From positions 27,798,642 through 27,862,641 of the forward strand of contig NC_089722.1 of the NCBI RefSeq assembly GCF_035083965.1: DNA of 64,000 nt, read 5' to 3'. Below the pieces are notes generated by a model. It ran no database searches. It saw only the letters and a program-made list of their open reading frames with translations, and was not told the origin of the DNA. Position 1 is the stretch's first letter. Every line of letters begins with the position of its first letter. Both the position numbers and the translations under genes were made by a program. Source of the stretch: Branchiostoma lanceolatum (Eukaryota > Chordata > Leptocardii > Amphioxiformes > Branchiostomatidae). Shown piece by piece: positions 33,488 through 46,669 of this stretch.

Positions 33488-36400
33488 TTACTGCAGAGGG
33501 GAGAACGGAGCAGGGTGCATCACACGGGACTCCATCTTGCGAATCAGTGGCACTGTGGCAAAATAGAAAGTGTCGTAAAAAAGTGAACCGTGCGACTTTG
33601 AACCGATCAGAGCTTATATTCTAGGTATCAAATGCCAATTGATTGTCTATCAATTACACAAACATTACAGAAGCTACAGAAGAAGAATAGCAAGACATCC
33701 ATGTGAAAGCAAATAACAACAAAGGCACTTTCAGCACCAAGGACAGGAATTGCTACAGCAGGAAGTAGAACACCAGCAGCAGGGACAGCAATAGGTACAG
33801 CAACAAACAGCATCGAAAAAAAGTAGGGGTTCGACCTGGTATATGCACTGGCTAAAAATCTATCCATTCTGGCTACGTATAATGAGGCTTGACCACCACA
33901 TGTAGTTGGGCAACCTTAGCTTCATCAATCAAACCAATAAATGAAGCAAGGAAGAAACAGCATACATCATACCTGTAGCAGCATTAGAGGCAGTACCATG
34001 ACTAAAACAGTAGTCGAGACAGCTGCAAAAAACAACTGTTCCTACCTGTATATGATACACACTGATCCCAGCCTGGCTTCCTCCAAGCAGACTCGCGGGT
34101 TGCTTTACGTGCTTGTAAATCTTTGTACGCTGCAAAGGGAAACTTCCAAACTAAACACCAGTGCAAAATTAATCTGTAGGCATTAAACACATCAACTTTA
34201 TACTTGACTGTAAGATGTAATATGATTAAATGAAGCAATGGGAAGAGCCAGGGATGAGTCTGTTTGGCCTCTATCGTATTGCCAAAGTATGTCTGAAGGA
34301 GTTATACCAAAGACTTTAGAAAGGGTACATAGTGCTTTCTCTGCTTAGCACTTAGTCTAGGAAGAGATTCTCAGAAGAGACCAGTATAGTATGACAGCTT
34401 GGTGTCTCTGTCTCATGATCATTTTTAGGTATGATGCACTATGGATAAGGTTTCTCCTTCTAGACTATCAGCACTTGGGAAAAATTGAACGCACACTATT
34501 CTCAGTTGACTAGCCCCCCTGCCGTAGAGCATGTACACAAATGGGTGGCCTAAGGGCTATAGAAACAGCTGAACACCGCTCAATACGCTATACGGTGGAG
34601 ATAAGGACTTTAACTTACCCCAGAGATGGTGCACACAGTACAGAGGACCGATCTGGGAGAAGAATCCGCCAACAGCCTCGCTGTTCTCCTGACGATGCTG
34701 GATACCGCGAGCCCTGGGTCAAAGGTTGCAGTGTAAGTTAGTCCATCTCTTGGAAAAATAAAGCTGTACATAAATCTGAGAGGCATTTCTAATTGATTTG
34801 GAGGTTGGACCAATAGCTGCTGGCCCTTGGGGTAGTAAACCACAATTTACTAAAGTCAAAAGTGACTACTATGGACAATAGCCAATTTAGGCTCATACAA
34901 AGATGAAGGACCTTTTCAATTTCTCACCAAGATGAGCTTATTTGAATCTTTTACATATAAAATGGATAAAGTTTGACTTGAAGCAAAAACTAGTACATGT
35001 ACATGTACATTGTTGTATTCAGCACTTTGAGGAGTTATTTATGTGTTAGAAAGTAAAAAACATCTTGGGGCACTTCAACCGAAGACCTGGTACAAAGGAG
35101 AAATCAACCAACTTTCTTGGCAGGTAACATGCTAAGAAACTGTAACCAGTCATTCCAGAAAATCACATAGCAAGAAAAGAACCTTTAGTTTAAAACATTC
35201 TGAACTGAGCCCTTCACCTCCGCATTCCTGAAGTGGACAGGCCAAAGTATCACACTTGTTTGATGATACATTTGGCCTGTTCCATTATCAGGACAGGGTG
35301 GTCATATATGGAACATTGCTGTCAAGCAGTGCATGCTTCTGTGTGCTACAAGTTGAAACTTTAGGGGTAGAAAACAATTCTGAAATGGCAGGAAATATGC
35401 CGATGTGAGTAAAACATCAACTCTTGGTTGTTGGGAAAACTGCAGAACATGCAAAAAAGATCTGATGTTTCCGATTATCTTTTTCTACAGTAAATAATCT
35501 TCACAAGGCGACGCCCATTTTATTTACTAATGGTTATCGGATTTTGCACAAAATCATAGATCATAAGGTTACAGCAAATAAAAAATAAAACAAATCTTGT
35601 CCTCAACCAAGCAACAAATCCTACAACAAAGAAATTGAATTGGTTGTGTCTACATTTGCATCAAATTACAGCATGACCTGTTCTTTGGGGTTGAAGCATA
35701 GAGGCTGAGCTGTTAGCGGTATATATAAAAAATCTAAATATTGGCTCATACATTTGTGCCCAAAAGTTGATATTCTGGTTTTCTACATTCTTTGCATACT
35801 TATTCCCCCATCAAATCTTTATATGATAAATAGTATCTAATTTTCCCCACTTTGAAATAAGCAGAAACATCAGTCTATTCAAAGTCTGCAGAAACGGATG
35901 CTGGAAAAAAAACAGCAAACATGCAGGGGTTGAACACGGAGTAATGCTACGGCACTCTGTTACCAATCAGCTCCATGTTGCTTCTTCAGGTCATTGACCT
36001 CCCTTTCTGTATAACCCCTTCTAGTGGGGACGGCCTTGGCCCTGGGGGGAGAACGGTAGGTTATACTTACAGCTAAGGCTGGACAGGACAAGTCGTACTG
36101 ACGCCTCTAAACACTAGGTTTGGGGGGAGGGGACTTCTCACAGGGACATGGATTCTAATCTAGTACTTATATTTTGGTAGTTATTTTCACGTTTATTACC
36201 TCTGTGACATGGAGGTATTGTAGTGACTGCTGTTTGTTTATTACGGAGATGTCTGTCCCCAAGATAACTAAACAATGCCTGGATGAATTATCCTCATACA
36301 TGTATTTGGCATGTGCTTGATATTTGGCATGTGGATAGATATTCACAAGACCTTGAAATGCTTAGATTTTATACACCCTAACGACACATGCTGGTACTGC

Positions 36401-39400
36401 AGCTGAACTTTTGGTTTTGATATCTCGTGTTCTGGTTCTGTCTATTTTAGCCATTTTAGCTGACCTATTTAATGTGCTCGAGTTGTGGCTCTCCTGAAAC
36501 ACGAGATCTCATTTCAACGTCCTAACGGAAGCTAGCTAATCATTTTCATTTGAGTGGAGTTCGTGTAATGTCAGGGCTTGTCAGGATCTTAAACCCAGGA
36601 CCTCCAAATCAAACATGAACCGCTAGACCATCATCTATACAGGCTTTCATCTGTTCCAAGGCCAAAGTACACATAGCAGACATAAAGCCAGCAGACACAG
36701 AGCAAGAATACCAGAAAAGAAAAGATACGTTGGAATTTTTACTGATTTCCTTCTGGATATCTAATATTAATAAAATTGACTAGTATGGCATTTCTTTGGA
36801 CACCTTTCCACTGCACATCAACTACCAAGCAACGTAACTTGCTCTACTTCACGTCCTTTAAGGACTGTGACCCATTCCAGTAGTGTGCATATCACATGAT
36901 TGATAACATCCAGGATTCAAACTCGAAACCTCTTGCTTCAGAGGGCAGAGTTGTTAACTACTGGACTATGCAAGCTACTAGTCAACGGTCATGGTCTCAG
37001 TGGAAACGGGGTATAATTGAAATTCCAAAAGAAAACAGTTGCATGCATTGGTCACCTTTCAAACCTCAGGAAAGTTGTTTCCTAATTATTAATATCATGC
37101 TGGACACATTTCATTTCACCACTCAATCCTTTGGAATGGCAGTCTTCCTTGCAAAAATATTCTGTTTATCATTGTTGACAAATGACAGCCATGATCTTTC
37201 TGAACAGCCTTAATACAATGTATTTAAATTTCTGTCTGGAATGGTTAGGAACTATTTGGAGTAATTAAGGAATGTTTCTTCTACTTTTGTTCTTTTGTGG
37301 TACAGGAATCACAATGTGGAAGACAGCATTTTACTGCTTGCTTTTGTATGTTGTTTACTTTTGGTTGACACAGATGCATGCACTGCTTGCCATCGATGCT
37401 AACTTTATCCGAGGCACATAAAAGATAATATTGCATCACACATAGACCAGACAAACGTAGAAGCACACACATACACACACACACATGCAGCAACAGTCAC
37501 TCTTACTTACCAGTTATTTCCCCATTCAATCATCGTCCCTGGCTGAAAAAAAACAAATCCACTTTAATCAATACCACCAGCATTTCAATTAAATTGTTCA
37601 TGTCTTAGCACATCATAAGTTCACAATATGAATTCATTATGTAAAAAACATATACATGTAGCAACAATAGCAGCAAGTGAACTGAATTTTTCACGATACA
37701 GTGTATCAAGTTATTTTTATTTTTTACCTACAATAGCAAATTTTCTTCTGCATAATTCAGGTGGGTATTTCAAGCATATGTGGGTATATGTAAACTTAAA
37801 AATGGTAGAACGAAAGCAAATTCAGAAGAAATAGAATGAAAGAGTTACCAAATCTATAGGACACTAATACATACTTAAGGGTCTGCCCTTGAGGCGTTGC
37901 CAAAAAAGTAATTTTACCTTAAGTTGATAACTTCTCATCTCGTACACGTTGAAGCCTTCCCGCGGCTGTGGCTCCCCCCAGAAGCTGAACTCTAACAACA
38001 GCTGGTTGCTGCGAGCCCGCAGCATATTCTGACGCTTCTCGACAAATCCTCGCATCTCCTGTTTATGTTAAGTACAGAAGAATGTTAATAGCATGAAGTT
38101 TTTAAATTAGTAACTTTTATATGTCACTTATCAGTCTATTTCTCAAAATACTAGAAGTGTGTATTATAAATCATTTTAAGTTTGCAGGTATTCATGGTTG
38201 AAACAACACAGTAGTACTAACAGTAGTAAGACATTGTTTGCAGTGTGACAATTGCATATTGAGATTCAGCCTTACCAAGAGAATGCAGAGTCTGACCTAC
38301 CTTGTCACCCAATAAGGCCTCTTCACTTCTGGTGACCCCATCATAACCATCTCTGTATATCCATAGATGCACTGGTAATGGGAGAAAGTAAGTATAAGTT
38401 TCAATTGAAACTGTTCTGTTTTGCTTAAGTATGCAAGTTCTCATAGTGTCTTCCGTACTGGCCTCTTGTTAGTGCTTGATTTCTTTTGTTTAGCTTGTAA
38501 AAGGGACCATTAAGGCCACTGACAGGGAGGGTTTGTGTCCTACAGAATATGCAAAATCTTGTATTTTCAATTTCAAAACAAACAAATATAGCTTCTGACC
38601 AATCATCACCTTTATATTGCACATTGTAGCACATTTGAGTCCAGCAGGTTTTGATAAGTAATAATAATTCTCAACTATCTACCCTAATTCTGACAACAAC
38701 AAAAAAAATTGTATTGTTACAGTATTTGTATGGCATTGACTTACCTGCTTGATCCTGGTACCCAAAGGCAGTATACCAGGACCCCTTGACCTCTCCTGGG
38801 AACTCTGAGGACTCGTGTATCCTGGGGTAATACTCTTCTCTACAGGACAGATGGAAATAACACAAGTCAAACAAGAAGAGATATCAATGTACACTTTACT
38901 TCAATCTAGGCTACAATCTTCTAGTTGATAGTGTATGCAATACAATCTGATATCAAAGCTATTTATCATCATAGGTTGAAAATGATCTATCAGCAAAGCA
39001 AAAACACACGTATACACCAAATTAGATAAAGACTTGTGAAATTATGAATTACTTACGTCATTTCCTTATATTGTTCCATATACTCTGGCTTAACATCGTG
39101 GACTGAAATAAGAAGACAAAAAAGAGGTAAGAAGAGGAAGTAAAAGTAGTTATACTCGCAATGAGGAACACTCTGAACATTATTCATTACAACTAGTATT
39201 GAATTTATAATTACAAGTAACTAAATGGAAAAGCATATAGTATATGTAGTGTCATTGTTTTACAGTAGAGAGAGGTAACTGCAAAAATACAACCACAGCT
39301 AGTGCTGTGTACCTTAAACCCGTATTCAGGTTCAGGTCCGGATTTAGATCCAGAGATTCAGGTCCAGACTTATAACTTATAAGCCTGGACCTGAAACCAT

Positions 39401-40154
39401 GGCATATGTGTGCTAGAAATATTTGTTTTCCTGTTATGTGTAAAATTGTATTTTGGCATATATTTTACATGCAATTTGACAACTGTATGCAAAATTATAT
39501 ACAGTCAGTAGTAAAACAAAAATTCAGTTATAAACACAAAAACAGCAATGTTCTTATATTTTTCCAGTACAAATTTCACAATCTAAGGAAGGTTTAAGAT
39601 GATTAAAAACAAAAAAGAGAGTATAAATAAGCGAGAGATTTTTTTTCAAGTCCGAACCTAAACGAAGTTTAATAAATAAATAAATAAATAAATAAATAAA
39701 CGTTAGGTCCAGTCCGGATCAGGTCCAGGGTTTAGGTATGCAGCACTAACCACAGCAAACTTATAATCATTCAAAGATTCACAGAACTAACTTTGCATCT
39801 CGTAGACTAGGTCCTTGGCAGTGAGCAGACGTGAGTGTGCGTCTGTGGGGGCCTGGATCTTCTCAGGGAACAGCTTAGTGAACCAATTCTTGCCACCCTC
39901 CGGCTTGTCATCGTGTACGGCTGTAGATGTGAACAGGGGCCTGGAGGAAACAAGGTTCAAGTTGGCATGAAAGTTTCAGACCTGTACCTAGGCTAAACAA
40001 GGTTAGCCAAGTGTACTAGTACTGGTACACAGCCCTACTGGTTAGAGTACCCTCCAGTAGTACGTAATGTAATGTATGCATATATTAATCAGTAGGCACT
40101 CTTAATTAGTTATACACATCAAGTCAGATACTTAAGGTTGTCTATTCATTCACT

Positions 40155-40189
<35 letters not shown>

Positions 40190-41358
40190 TACATGACTTA
40201 CTAACTTATAACAGGGTCTGTACTGAACAGCAGAAAACTGAAGGACAATGTGACATTGGTCATTTCTATATACACGTATTTATTCACAGACACATAAATG
40301 TGACCTTGTCCTCAGTACAAGTACATACTACATACAGTTCTGAGGTATAAACGACTTGACACATTTCTAAAATAGGTCTCTTTTGTAACCTCAGCCCTTC
40401 AAACACGTCATCTGATACGGATATATCTCAGCTGCATTAGTGCCAGGTTGCCCTCTTACGACATATGACTGCCCTGGCATTTTGTTTACAAATCGGTTTT
40501 AGTTTAACTTAGGATTTGAGTACTGGACTACATGTACATGTAGTTAAACAAAGGTTAAACTCCCGATTTACTGTTATCTTTTGTCCATAGATAAACACTT
40601 CAAATGTGATATCATAGAATGTAAAAATATTTTTACTTGTTATAAATGTAAAACATTTTGACATTTTTTTTTGCTAAAAAAAATGTCCAGTTTTGGCACC
40701 AATATCCCACAAGTGAACTTTCAATACTCTATCCTAGCTATCTGCTTTTCTTGAGGCAAAAAAGCAGGAATAAAACAAAATGTTTCACAATGTAGAGTAT
40801 CATCATAATTTCGCTTCTTGGAAAACTGCACATTATATTTGTCAAAACATTGGCTGCCAGCCATCCAGGGAAAATGAGGGTCCCCTGGTATTTGCATTTG
40901 CGTCATGACTGAATCGACCAATCAAAAAGCAGTATTTGGACAACGCCTCCAATTAGCAAATAACTTCAGAACAACAAAACGCCCCGCAAAAATACATCCA
41001 CTTCTTACAACCCGAAGACACTACAATTCTTTTGATAAAGTAAACAATCACATTGTGGAAAGTTAAGCATTCCATCGCACCTTCATGTTTGGAATTGATT
41101 CATTTTGCATATAAACCAACGTACTATACTGTATCTATTTTTTCCGGTGGCGAGAGGAGAGGCGGTATGCCCTCTGGGAACAAAACTTGCTCAGCCAAAC
41201 AGTTCTTAAACTTGTCAAAACTGCTGAAGATTACCCCCAGAAATACCGACAGTCATTAATGACCCGCATACGCCCTGTATACGTCGTACATACCTGCAAA
41301 CTGTGGAATTTGCCTGCTGACGCAAGACACTCGTCAACCTTCCCATGGTCGCCGCCAT
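33488..41358 (-). CDS. NIPSNAP: NIPSNAP family mitochondrial protein (NIPSNAP1/2 type)
   Basis: Ten exons with matching phases: 41358-41294, 39940-39792, 39102-39057, 38839-38745, 38371-38301, 38058-37918, 37542-37511, 34713-34619, 34129-34046, 33552-33488; 280 aa, against about 284-286 for vertebrate NIPSNAP1/2. The start MAATMGRL sits in AAGATGGCGGCG and opens a basic, hydroxylated mitochondrial targeting sequence. Family hallmarks are [10 protein letters not shown], a QDQAVHLW motif, [54 protein letters not shown].....AWRKPGW and the C-terminal SPLQ. NIPSNAP1/2 are mitochondrial matrix/inner-membrane-associated proteins with two dimeric alpha-beta-barrel (NIPSNAP) domains; on depolarised mitochondria they recruit autophagy receptors. 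It is probably the pre-duplication orthologue of vertebrate NIPSNAP1 and 2. It is transcribed divergently from CFAP73. Confidence 0.95.
35960..36041 (-). CDS. NIPSNAP: Alternative last exon of NIPSNAP
   Basis: Within the 2.8-kb intron after exon 7 lies a pyrimidine tract and acceptor (CTCCCCCCAG|GG) in the right phase (TG|G, keeping Trp). It opens 26 further codons ending in a stop: [20 protein letters not shown] then QHGADW. A minus-strand AATAAA lies about 440 nt further on (35524-35519). Using it would give a 226-aa form lacking most of the second NIPSNAP domain. The peptide has coding-like composition, but I recognise no homologue. Confidence 0.45.
39671..39700. repeat. (TAAA)n microsatellite
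   Basis: About seven AATA/TAAA units in a NIPSNAP intron, set between two copies of a GGTCCAG/TTCAGG-rich repeat (39320-39390 and 39705-39735). Confidence 0.85.
40163..40190. repeat. (CA)n microsatellite
   Basis: About 13 CA units in a NIPSNAP intron. Confidence 0.9.
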
Positions 41359-41697
41359 CTTGAAAATTTTGATATGACCTTTAACCTGAGTATTCATAAC
41401 TACATTTTAGATTTCATCAACTCGGACAGATAAAACACAAAATGTTGTTTTTAACTTAAAATTTGCAACTACTATTGATACGTATAGATTGTGCAGAGTC
41501 TATGAATTGAAATATTTTTCTTGCTAAAAACAACAAAGTTATTGTCCCAGCATGCTCGTAACCAAGCAACGGCCGCCATATTTGTTACGGAAGAAAGGAT
41601 CCCCGCGGTTTGTTGTTCATATACAAAGTTTCTCCTGGCATTTTGTCCAGAATTTGTCCATTTTCCTGTCCTTACGTGGCCAATCTTAACTGCCAAG
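41359..41697. promoter_or_regulatory. Bidirectional promoter NIPSNAP / CFAP73 with X-box
   Basis: The start codons of the two head-to-head genes are 340 bp apart. A perfect RFX X-box, GTAACC-A-AGCAAC, lies at 41558-41570, about 130 bp upstream of the CFAP73 ATG. A YY1-type GCCGCCAT follows at 41572. No TATA box is apparent. RFX factors drive ciliary genes, which fits CFAP73. Confidence 0.7.
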
Positions 41698-44600
41698 ATG
41701 ACTGTGAGTCTAGAGGAATACTTCAGGACCACTTTTGAGGACAAACTCCTCGTGTAAGTAGAGTTTTCTGCTGTTTTATAAAAGAAGATGCGGCTGTTTT
41801 TCAGGTCCTTCAACTTTGCAGAAAATTTATTTAGGATATTTTTGTGTCATAAATATAGCTCCTATTACCTAGCTTATGTGTATGTGATGAAAATAGATAA
41901 TATGTAGGATACTTAAGAATCCATATTTGCAAATTTTGAGATAATCTCGTATCTGCATAAGAAGAACAGCATGCACTTCCTTGCATAATTCTTTGCAAAG
42001 TTTATGTGTGCACTTTAGATAAGAATTTAAACCTCCTTGGTGTGTGTGTGTTTAAAACAATATACTAGAATCCCAGATGTTCTTCCAAGCCATTGTAACA
42101 ACAAAATATCAAAATATTGTCACAATATATGATTTAATTGTGCTATCCAACGAAGTGGTTATGAGTTCTGAAAATATAATATTTTTTGAAACTGACCCCA
42201 CCAGGTAGCAGAATTAGATTCTCAGCTGATGGATCCATGCCAGCTGCAGACATGTCAAATGACAGTTAGTATAGTTATGTATGCAAATGCCATAATAGTG
42301 ATGGGATCGCCGCGCGCATGTGCGCGGTAGATCCCAAGTAATTGGACCTTCGAACAAGGTCCAGCTAGACCGAAGCGGCTCCTTCATTGAATACATGTCC
42401 GGGAACGAGAGAGGGTAGTCAATTATACTGTAATGTGACTGTGTATTGTTGATAGATAGCACTAAATGACAAGTTGACAGAATTTTAGGATTTCTGTAAC
42501 TTGTTTCATGTTAGTTTACATTAACGGAGATGAGTTTTAACTTACATATTTCTTGACTTTTTTACATCACAGAAAAATGCCGGAGAGGGAGGACGACCAC
42601 CTGACCCCCGCGACCCGGCTGCTGGAGAAACGGCGCGAGATGCAGGAAGTTGAGCAGGCGCTCGCAGCGCAGAAAGAGGCAAGAAATACGTTTCACATCT
42701 TAAAGCCTACATGTTTTATAAATAATTTACATTTTTGACACACTGGAACACCAGGGAAATATTGGTATCCCACCTGAGTTCTATCCTGCTTTGCTAAGTT
42801 AGTGTTTTGGTATCATACAGGAGTTCCAGATGAAGATGGAGAGCCTGCAGCAGAGACGGGAGGAACTGGAACGGAAAGAGTATCAACTCAAGGAGTCACT
42901 TCTCAAATTTGATAAATTCTTAAAGGTTTGTCAATTTCATACTATTTTTATAGAATCTGACTACTGTCATTAAATCTTAATACATTTTAAGCTTGATAGT
43001 TTTTAAACCACAATTGATTCTTTATTTCTTGTCATATTGCATGTGTTCAGGGTATTATGTGTCATACTATAACCTTTTTTTCACTTCTCCACAGGAAAAT
43101 GATGCAAAACGAGCTCGAGCAGTCAAAAAAGCAGAGGAAGAGAAAAAATTAAGTAAACAGAAAGATTCAGAAATATCAAAGTAAGTACATATTGCTTATA
43201 GTTGACCTAACATGACTGTATTCGTAATTACTAGTAGATCAACTTGCACATACATGTACATCAGGTCACCAAGACAAAAGGTTTGCTCGAAGTTGCAACG
43301 TCATATCCCACAATTCCTCTGGGCTCTGGGTACCCTAAATGTTGACTTGAAAATTCAAAGAGATGTACTAAAACTGAATGCAGCATCAGTAGTTCATTCC
43401 GTTGAATCCAAAATCACAACTTTTATGTTAATCAAAAGCATTTTCATTGGAACTGCTTTACAGGTTAGCAGAAGACGTTGGAGAGCTGAGTAAAGGGCGG
43501 GACCAGGTCCAGTCACGGCTGGAGAAGCATGTTATCTACCACCGCTACCTGGAGCGCGTCCTTGAGCAGGCCGAGGAGTTCCACGAGATACGGGAGGTCA
43601 TTGACCGTCATGGAACCCTGGTCACCACTCATGAGGTCAGCATTTGGAGGTCAAAGTGGGGTGTATATAATATAGCTGAAAGACGCAAGAAATGTTTTTT
43701 CTGTGGCATGATGTTAGGAAGGATTACAAAATTTCATTCACATTTTAGGTATAAGTAGCAATTGTCTGCCACACTGTGTTGGTGTGTAACTGTGTTTGTG
43801 TGTCAGAGTGCTTGTAAATGTGTTTGGAATGTGGTTATTACTACTTGACTCTTGACCTATGAAAAAAAAAACAATTAAATTTTTGGCCTCTTGGCGGCTT
43901 TTTTTGGGTACTGCAGTAGAGCTTTCAGCTTCTACATGTATATCTCTATTCTAAACATGCTATGGTCACGACATTTGGGTGATAGAAAGCCTTTGTGCCA
44001 AGAAAGAAGTGATATAAATTTGGCCCCCTGATCATGAGCTTTGGCCCCCAAGCAGCTTTCTTTTGGAACTGCAGGTTTTTTTAATGCAGGTAACTGAAAC
44101 ATTCTCCTTCCTCAGGACTTGCTTGAGCGTGAACAGAAGAACCAGGATGCGATGGAGAAGGAGAAGGCGAGGCTGGCCAAGTTCCTGGAGGAGAAGAACA
44201 ACGAGATCATGTCCTACAACAATGAGCTGGCCAATCTGCAGACACAGCTGGACAACGCTCAGGCCTCAGCGGTCAAATGGTCAGTCAAGACATTGGTATT
44301 TTTAGATTATATTCAAGTTATGATCTGAGTTTTCTTTCACTGTCTCAAATAAATAGCCATAACTAATTATTATATAGCACATGGGTGTTAGCTAGGTATC
44401 CACCCTCAGTCAGATTTACTGGGTCTCTTCTGTCAAGAGAGCATATACAAAACATGTAAATGCCTGGTGTTTTAGGTCTGGAAAAATGCTACCAAACTAC
44501 TAGTATTTCTGACTTAATCTAGGCATGAATCATTAGACGTCTGGACTCTGTCTATGCAAGTCAAAATCAATCCGATTGTTTTTATTTCACCTGTTTCATT

Positions 44601-46669
44601 GCCAATAGCTAAGCAATTTGTAAATCGTTGTAACCATTTTACAAGGAGAATAGTTGAAATTTCTTCCAGTTTATTTGTTGAAAGAACAAAGATGTTACTG
44701 ATAATATACAATCATTCCACTTCAGAAATATCTGTACACTTGTTGTTAAAGGATTGAGCCCATTATGCCAATAAAGTTTCAGACAAAAGATGAATGTAGG
44801 GCTGTTCTGCATTAATTTTGTTTTATTCTATAATGATTCCATATTTTTGATACATACTAACCTGTTTTATTTCATTTCTAGGGAGGCCATTTGGACCCAC
44901 ATCAAGAATACAGCTGCAAAGAAGACACTTCTGTTGGGCAGAATCAAGATGTGAGTATGCAAGGTCATAACATTGACATTGATGGCCACAAGCTGGACAT
45001 ATCTACATTACATGCATGAGCATGTGTAGCTATCATGCCGGCATGAAAGTGTCTGATTATACATCATTATTTTCGTCTTATTATTCATGTAGATAATTAT
45101 GATGTGAACTAAACATATTTGTCCCACATATCTTGCAGCCTTATCATAATTCATGACTTCTGTTTTTCATGTAAAACATGGCATCAGTAATAACACTATC
45201 TTTATGCTTGTGTAGGGCAACACATAACCTGTTCCAGTTGGTGAACAAGCACCTGAAACAGGCTGTGGAGATGGAGAACACACACGAGCAGCTGAGCAAG
45301 GTAAACATGCTTATTCTTTTTTTTTCTTTGTTTATTGAAATTGCAACAACACAATATAAATACAGCACAGTGACCATTAGCACTCTAAAGTAGCCGTTTG
45401 GCACCCAATTCCCTAATGAGTTAGGCAGCAGGAAGAAGGTTAATGAAAACCAAGAAGATACATGTAGCTTTAAAATAAATCATTAGGTTAAATGAGCATC
45501 AACTTTTTGTAGCTAGTATGGGGTTCGATGGCAACAGAATGATATTGTTACTTTTCAATTGATGTAAAGCATTATACTTAGGAGCAGGGCAAAGTAGAAA
45601 TAGCTTTTGTCGACAAGATATTTTTTCCAAACGAAAGTTCATCTGTGACGGTAATTGACATGATTATTCAAGGTTTTATATGCTATTTCTGTACACAAAT
45701 TAATTTTCTTGCAATAAAACAGGTGGTTCTGCCAGAGAAAGAATGACTGAAAAGTAAGGAAGGCATATATGGAGCTTGGCTTGGGATGTACAATTGATTG
45801 ACATTGTGCTTTTAGTAACCCATCCTACATTTCCTTTGTTACTGTCCAGATCCAGACGTTCATCTTGGATCTAACTCAGATCACACAGGAGATCAAGCGT
45901 GCCGAGACTGCTGCAGGGACGACGTCAATTTTCGGGGGTTCATCTTCGTAAAAATCCCTCTGTTCAAAGGATGTACAGACATATCTTTATAATCAAACTG
46001 AGGTTGTTTGACACTCTGAACCTTACTTTTCTTTCCCCAGCATCCACCAACTGCCTATCCCCTCCTTGGCTACCTTGTCTCCATCCAGCCTAGCACCATC
46101 TTGGCTCTCAACTCTGCATGCCTGATAATCAATTTTTCTTCCATATAGCGTTTTGCTTCCTATCTCTTTTCTCTTACTTACCTTTTAGTAGCTCTTACCC
46201 GTAGTGTGCACAATACTTTTTTCCCTGCATGACCATCCACTCTTTCTACCCTGCATGACCATCCACTCTTTCTACCATAATGATTGTATCCTTTTTCTGT
46301 AGCTCTCTCAAAACCCTCTCCCCACCCTTTCCGCCTCCTCCCCTGCAGGTCCAACAGTTTGCCCTTGACCTTAGTTCTGTGGTCAAAGACCTCAAGTCCG
46401 AGTTCCCAATCATGTACACGGCCACCGGCGCCCGCATAGCCGATATTCCCAGTGCTCCACAACAGAACAGTACAAGCGACACGGCCAAGCCCTCTCCCAG
46501 GCGGCCCAGTCAGGTGGAGGTGAAAATTCCGGGAAAACGCCGGCTGTCACAGGTGCAGATCCACGCCCGCTTCCAGGACATCCCCGGTATCGGACGGGAC
46601 AGCCCGGATCCCGCCAGGCGCCGGCCCAGCCGAGCCCAACTGACCATGCAACCGCCGGAACTTAGCTAG
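41698..46669 (+). CDS. CFAP73: Axonemal coiled-coil protein, CFAP73/CCDC42 family
   Basis: Shared exons: 41698-41753, 42573-42678, 42821-42925, 43095-43180, 43464-43635, 44116-44279, 44882-44950, 45216-45300. They are followed by one of two last exons: 45850-45951 (314-aa form) or 46349-46669 (387-aa form). The protein is nearly all coiled coil. Family features are LTPATRLLEKRREMQEVEQA near the N-terminus, a KHVIYHRYLERVLEQ block, and a C-terminal ATHNLFQLVNKHL. Vertebrate CFAP73 and CCDC42 are about 308 and 316 aa, so the shorter form matches the family. CFAP73 belongs to the modifier-of-inner-arms complex of motile cilia; CCDC42 is its sperm paralogue. The choice of CFAP73 is guided by the linkage to IQCD and TPCN1. 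The intron after exon 2 uses a GC donor (GAG|GCAAGA). A plus-strand AATAAA near 47303 may serve as poly(A) signal. Confidence 0.9.
45389..45443. repeat. Dispersed repeat shared with the window's right end
   Basis: AGTAGCC.TTTGGCACCCAATTCCCTA followed by GGCAGCAGG.AGAAGG recurs, inverted, at 63943-64000. It lies in the last intron of CFAP73. Confidence 0.7.
45850..45951 (+). CDS. CFAP73: CFAP73 last exon, canonical short form
   Basis: Acceptor CTGTCCAG|ATC, phase 0 after codon AAG. It encodes IQTFILDLTQITQEIKRAE plus a Gly/Ser tail, 33 codons then TAA. This gives a protein of usual family length. It is paralogous to the next exon (VQQFALDLSSVVKDLK), indicating an exon duplication. Confidence 0.75.
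   Translation: MQTFILDLTQITQEIKRAETAAGTTSIFGGSSS
46349..46669 (+). CDS. CFAP73: CFAP73 alternative long last exon with RRxS sites
   Basis: A very strong pyrimidine tract and acceptor (CCCCTGCAG|GTC) open 106 codons in phase 0. The first 16 residues parallel the short exon's start; the rest is a Pro/Ser/Arg-rich tail with three RRxS protein-kinase-A-type motifs (RRPS, RRLS, RRPS). Splicing from the short exon into this one would break the frame, so the two look mutually exclusive. Confidence 0.7.
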   Translation, partial: VQQFALDLSSVVKDLKSEFPIMYTATGARIADIPSAPQQNSTSDTAKPSPRRPSQVEVKIPGKRRLSQVQIHARFQDIPGIGRDSPDPARRRPSRAQLTMQPPELS

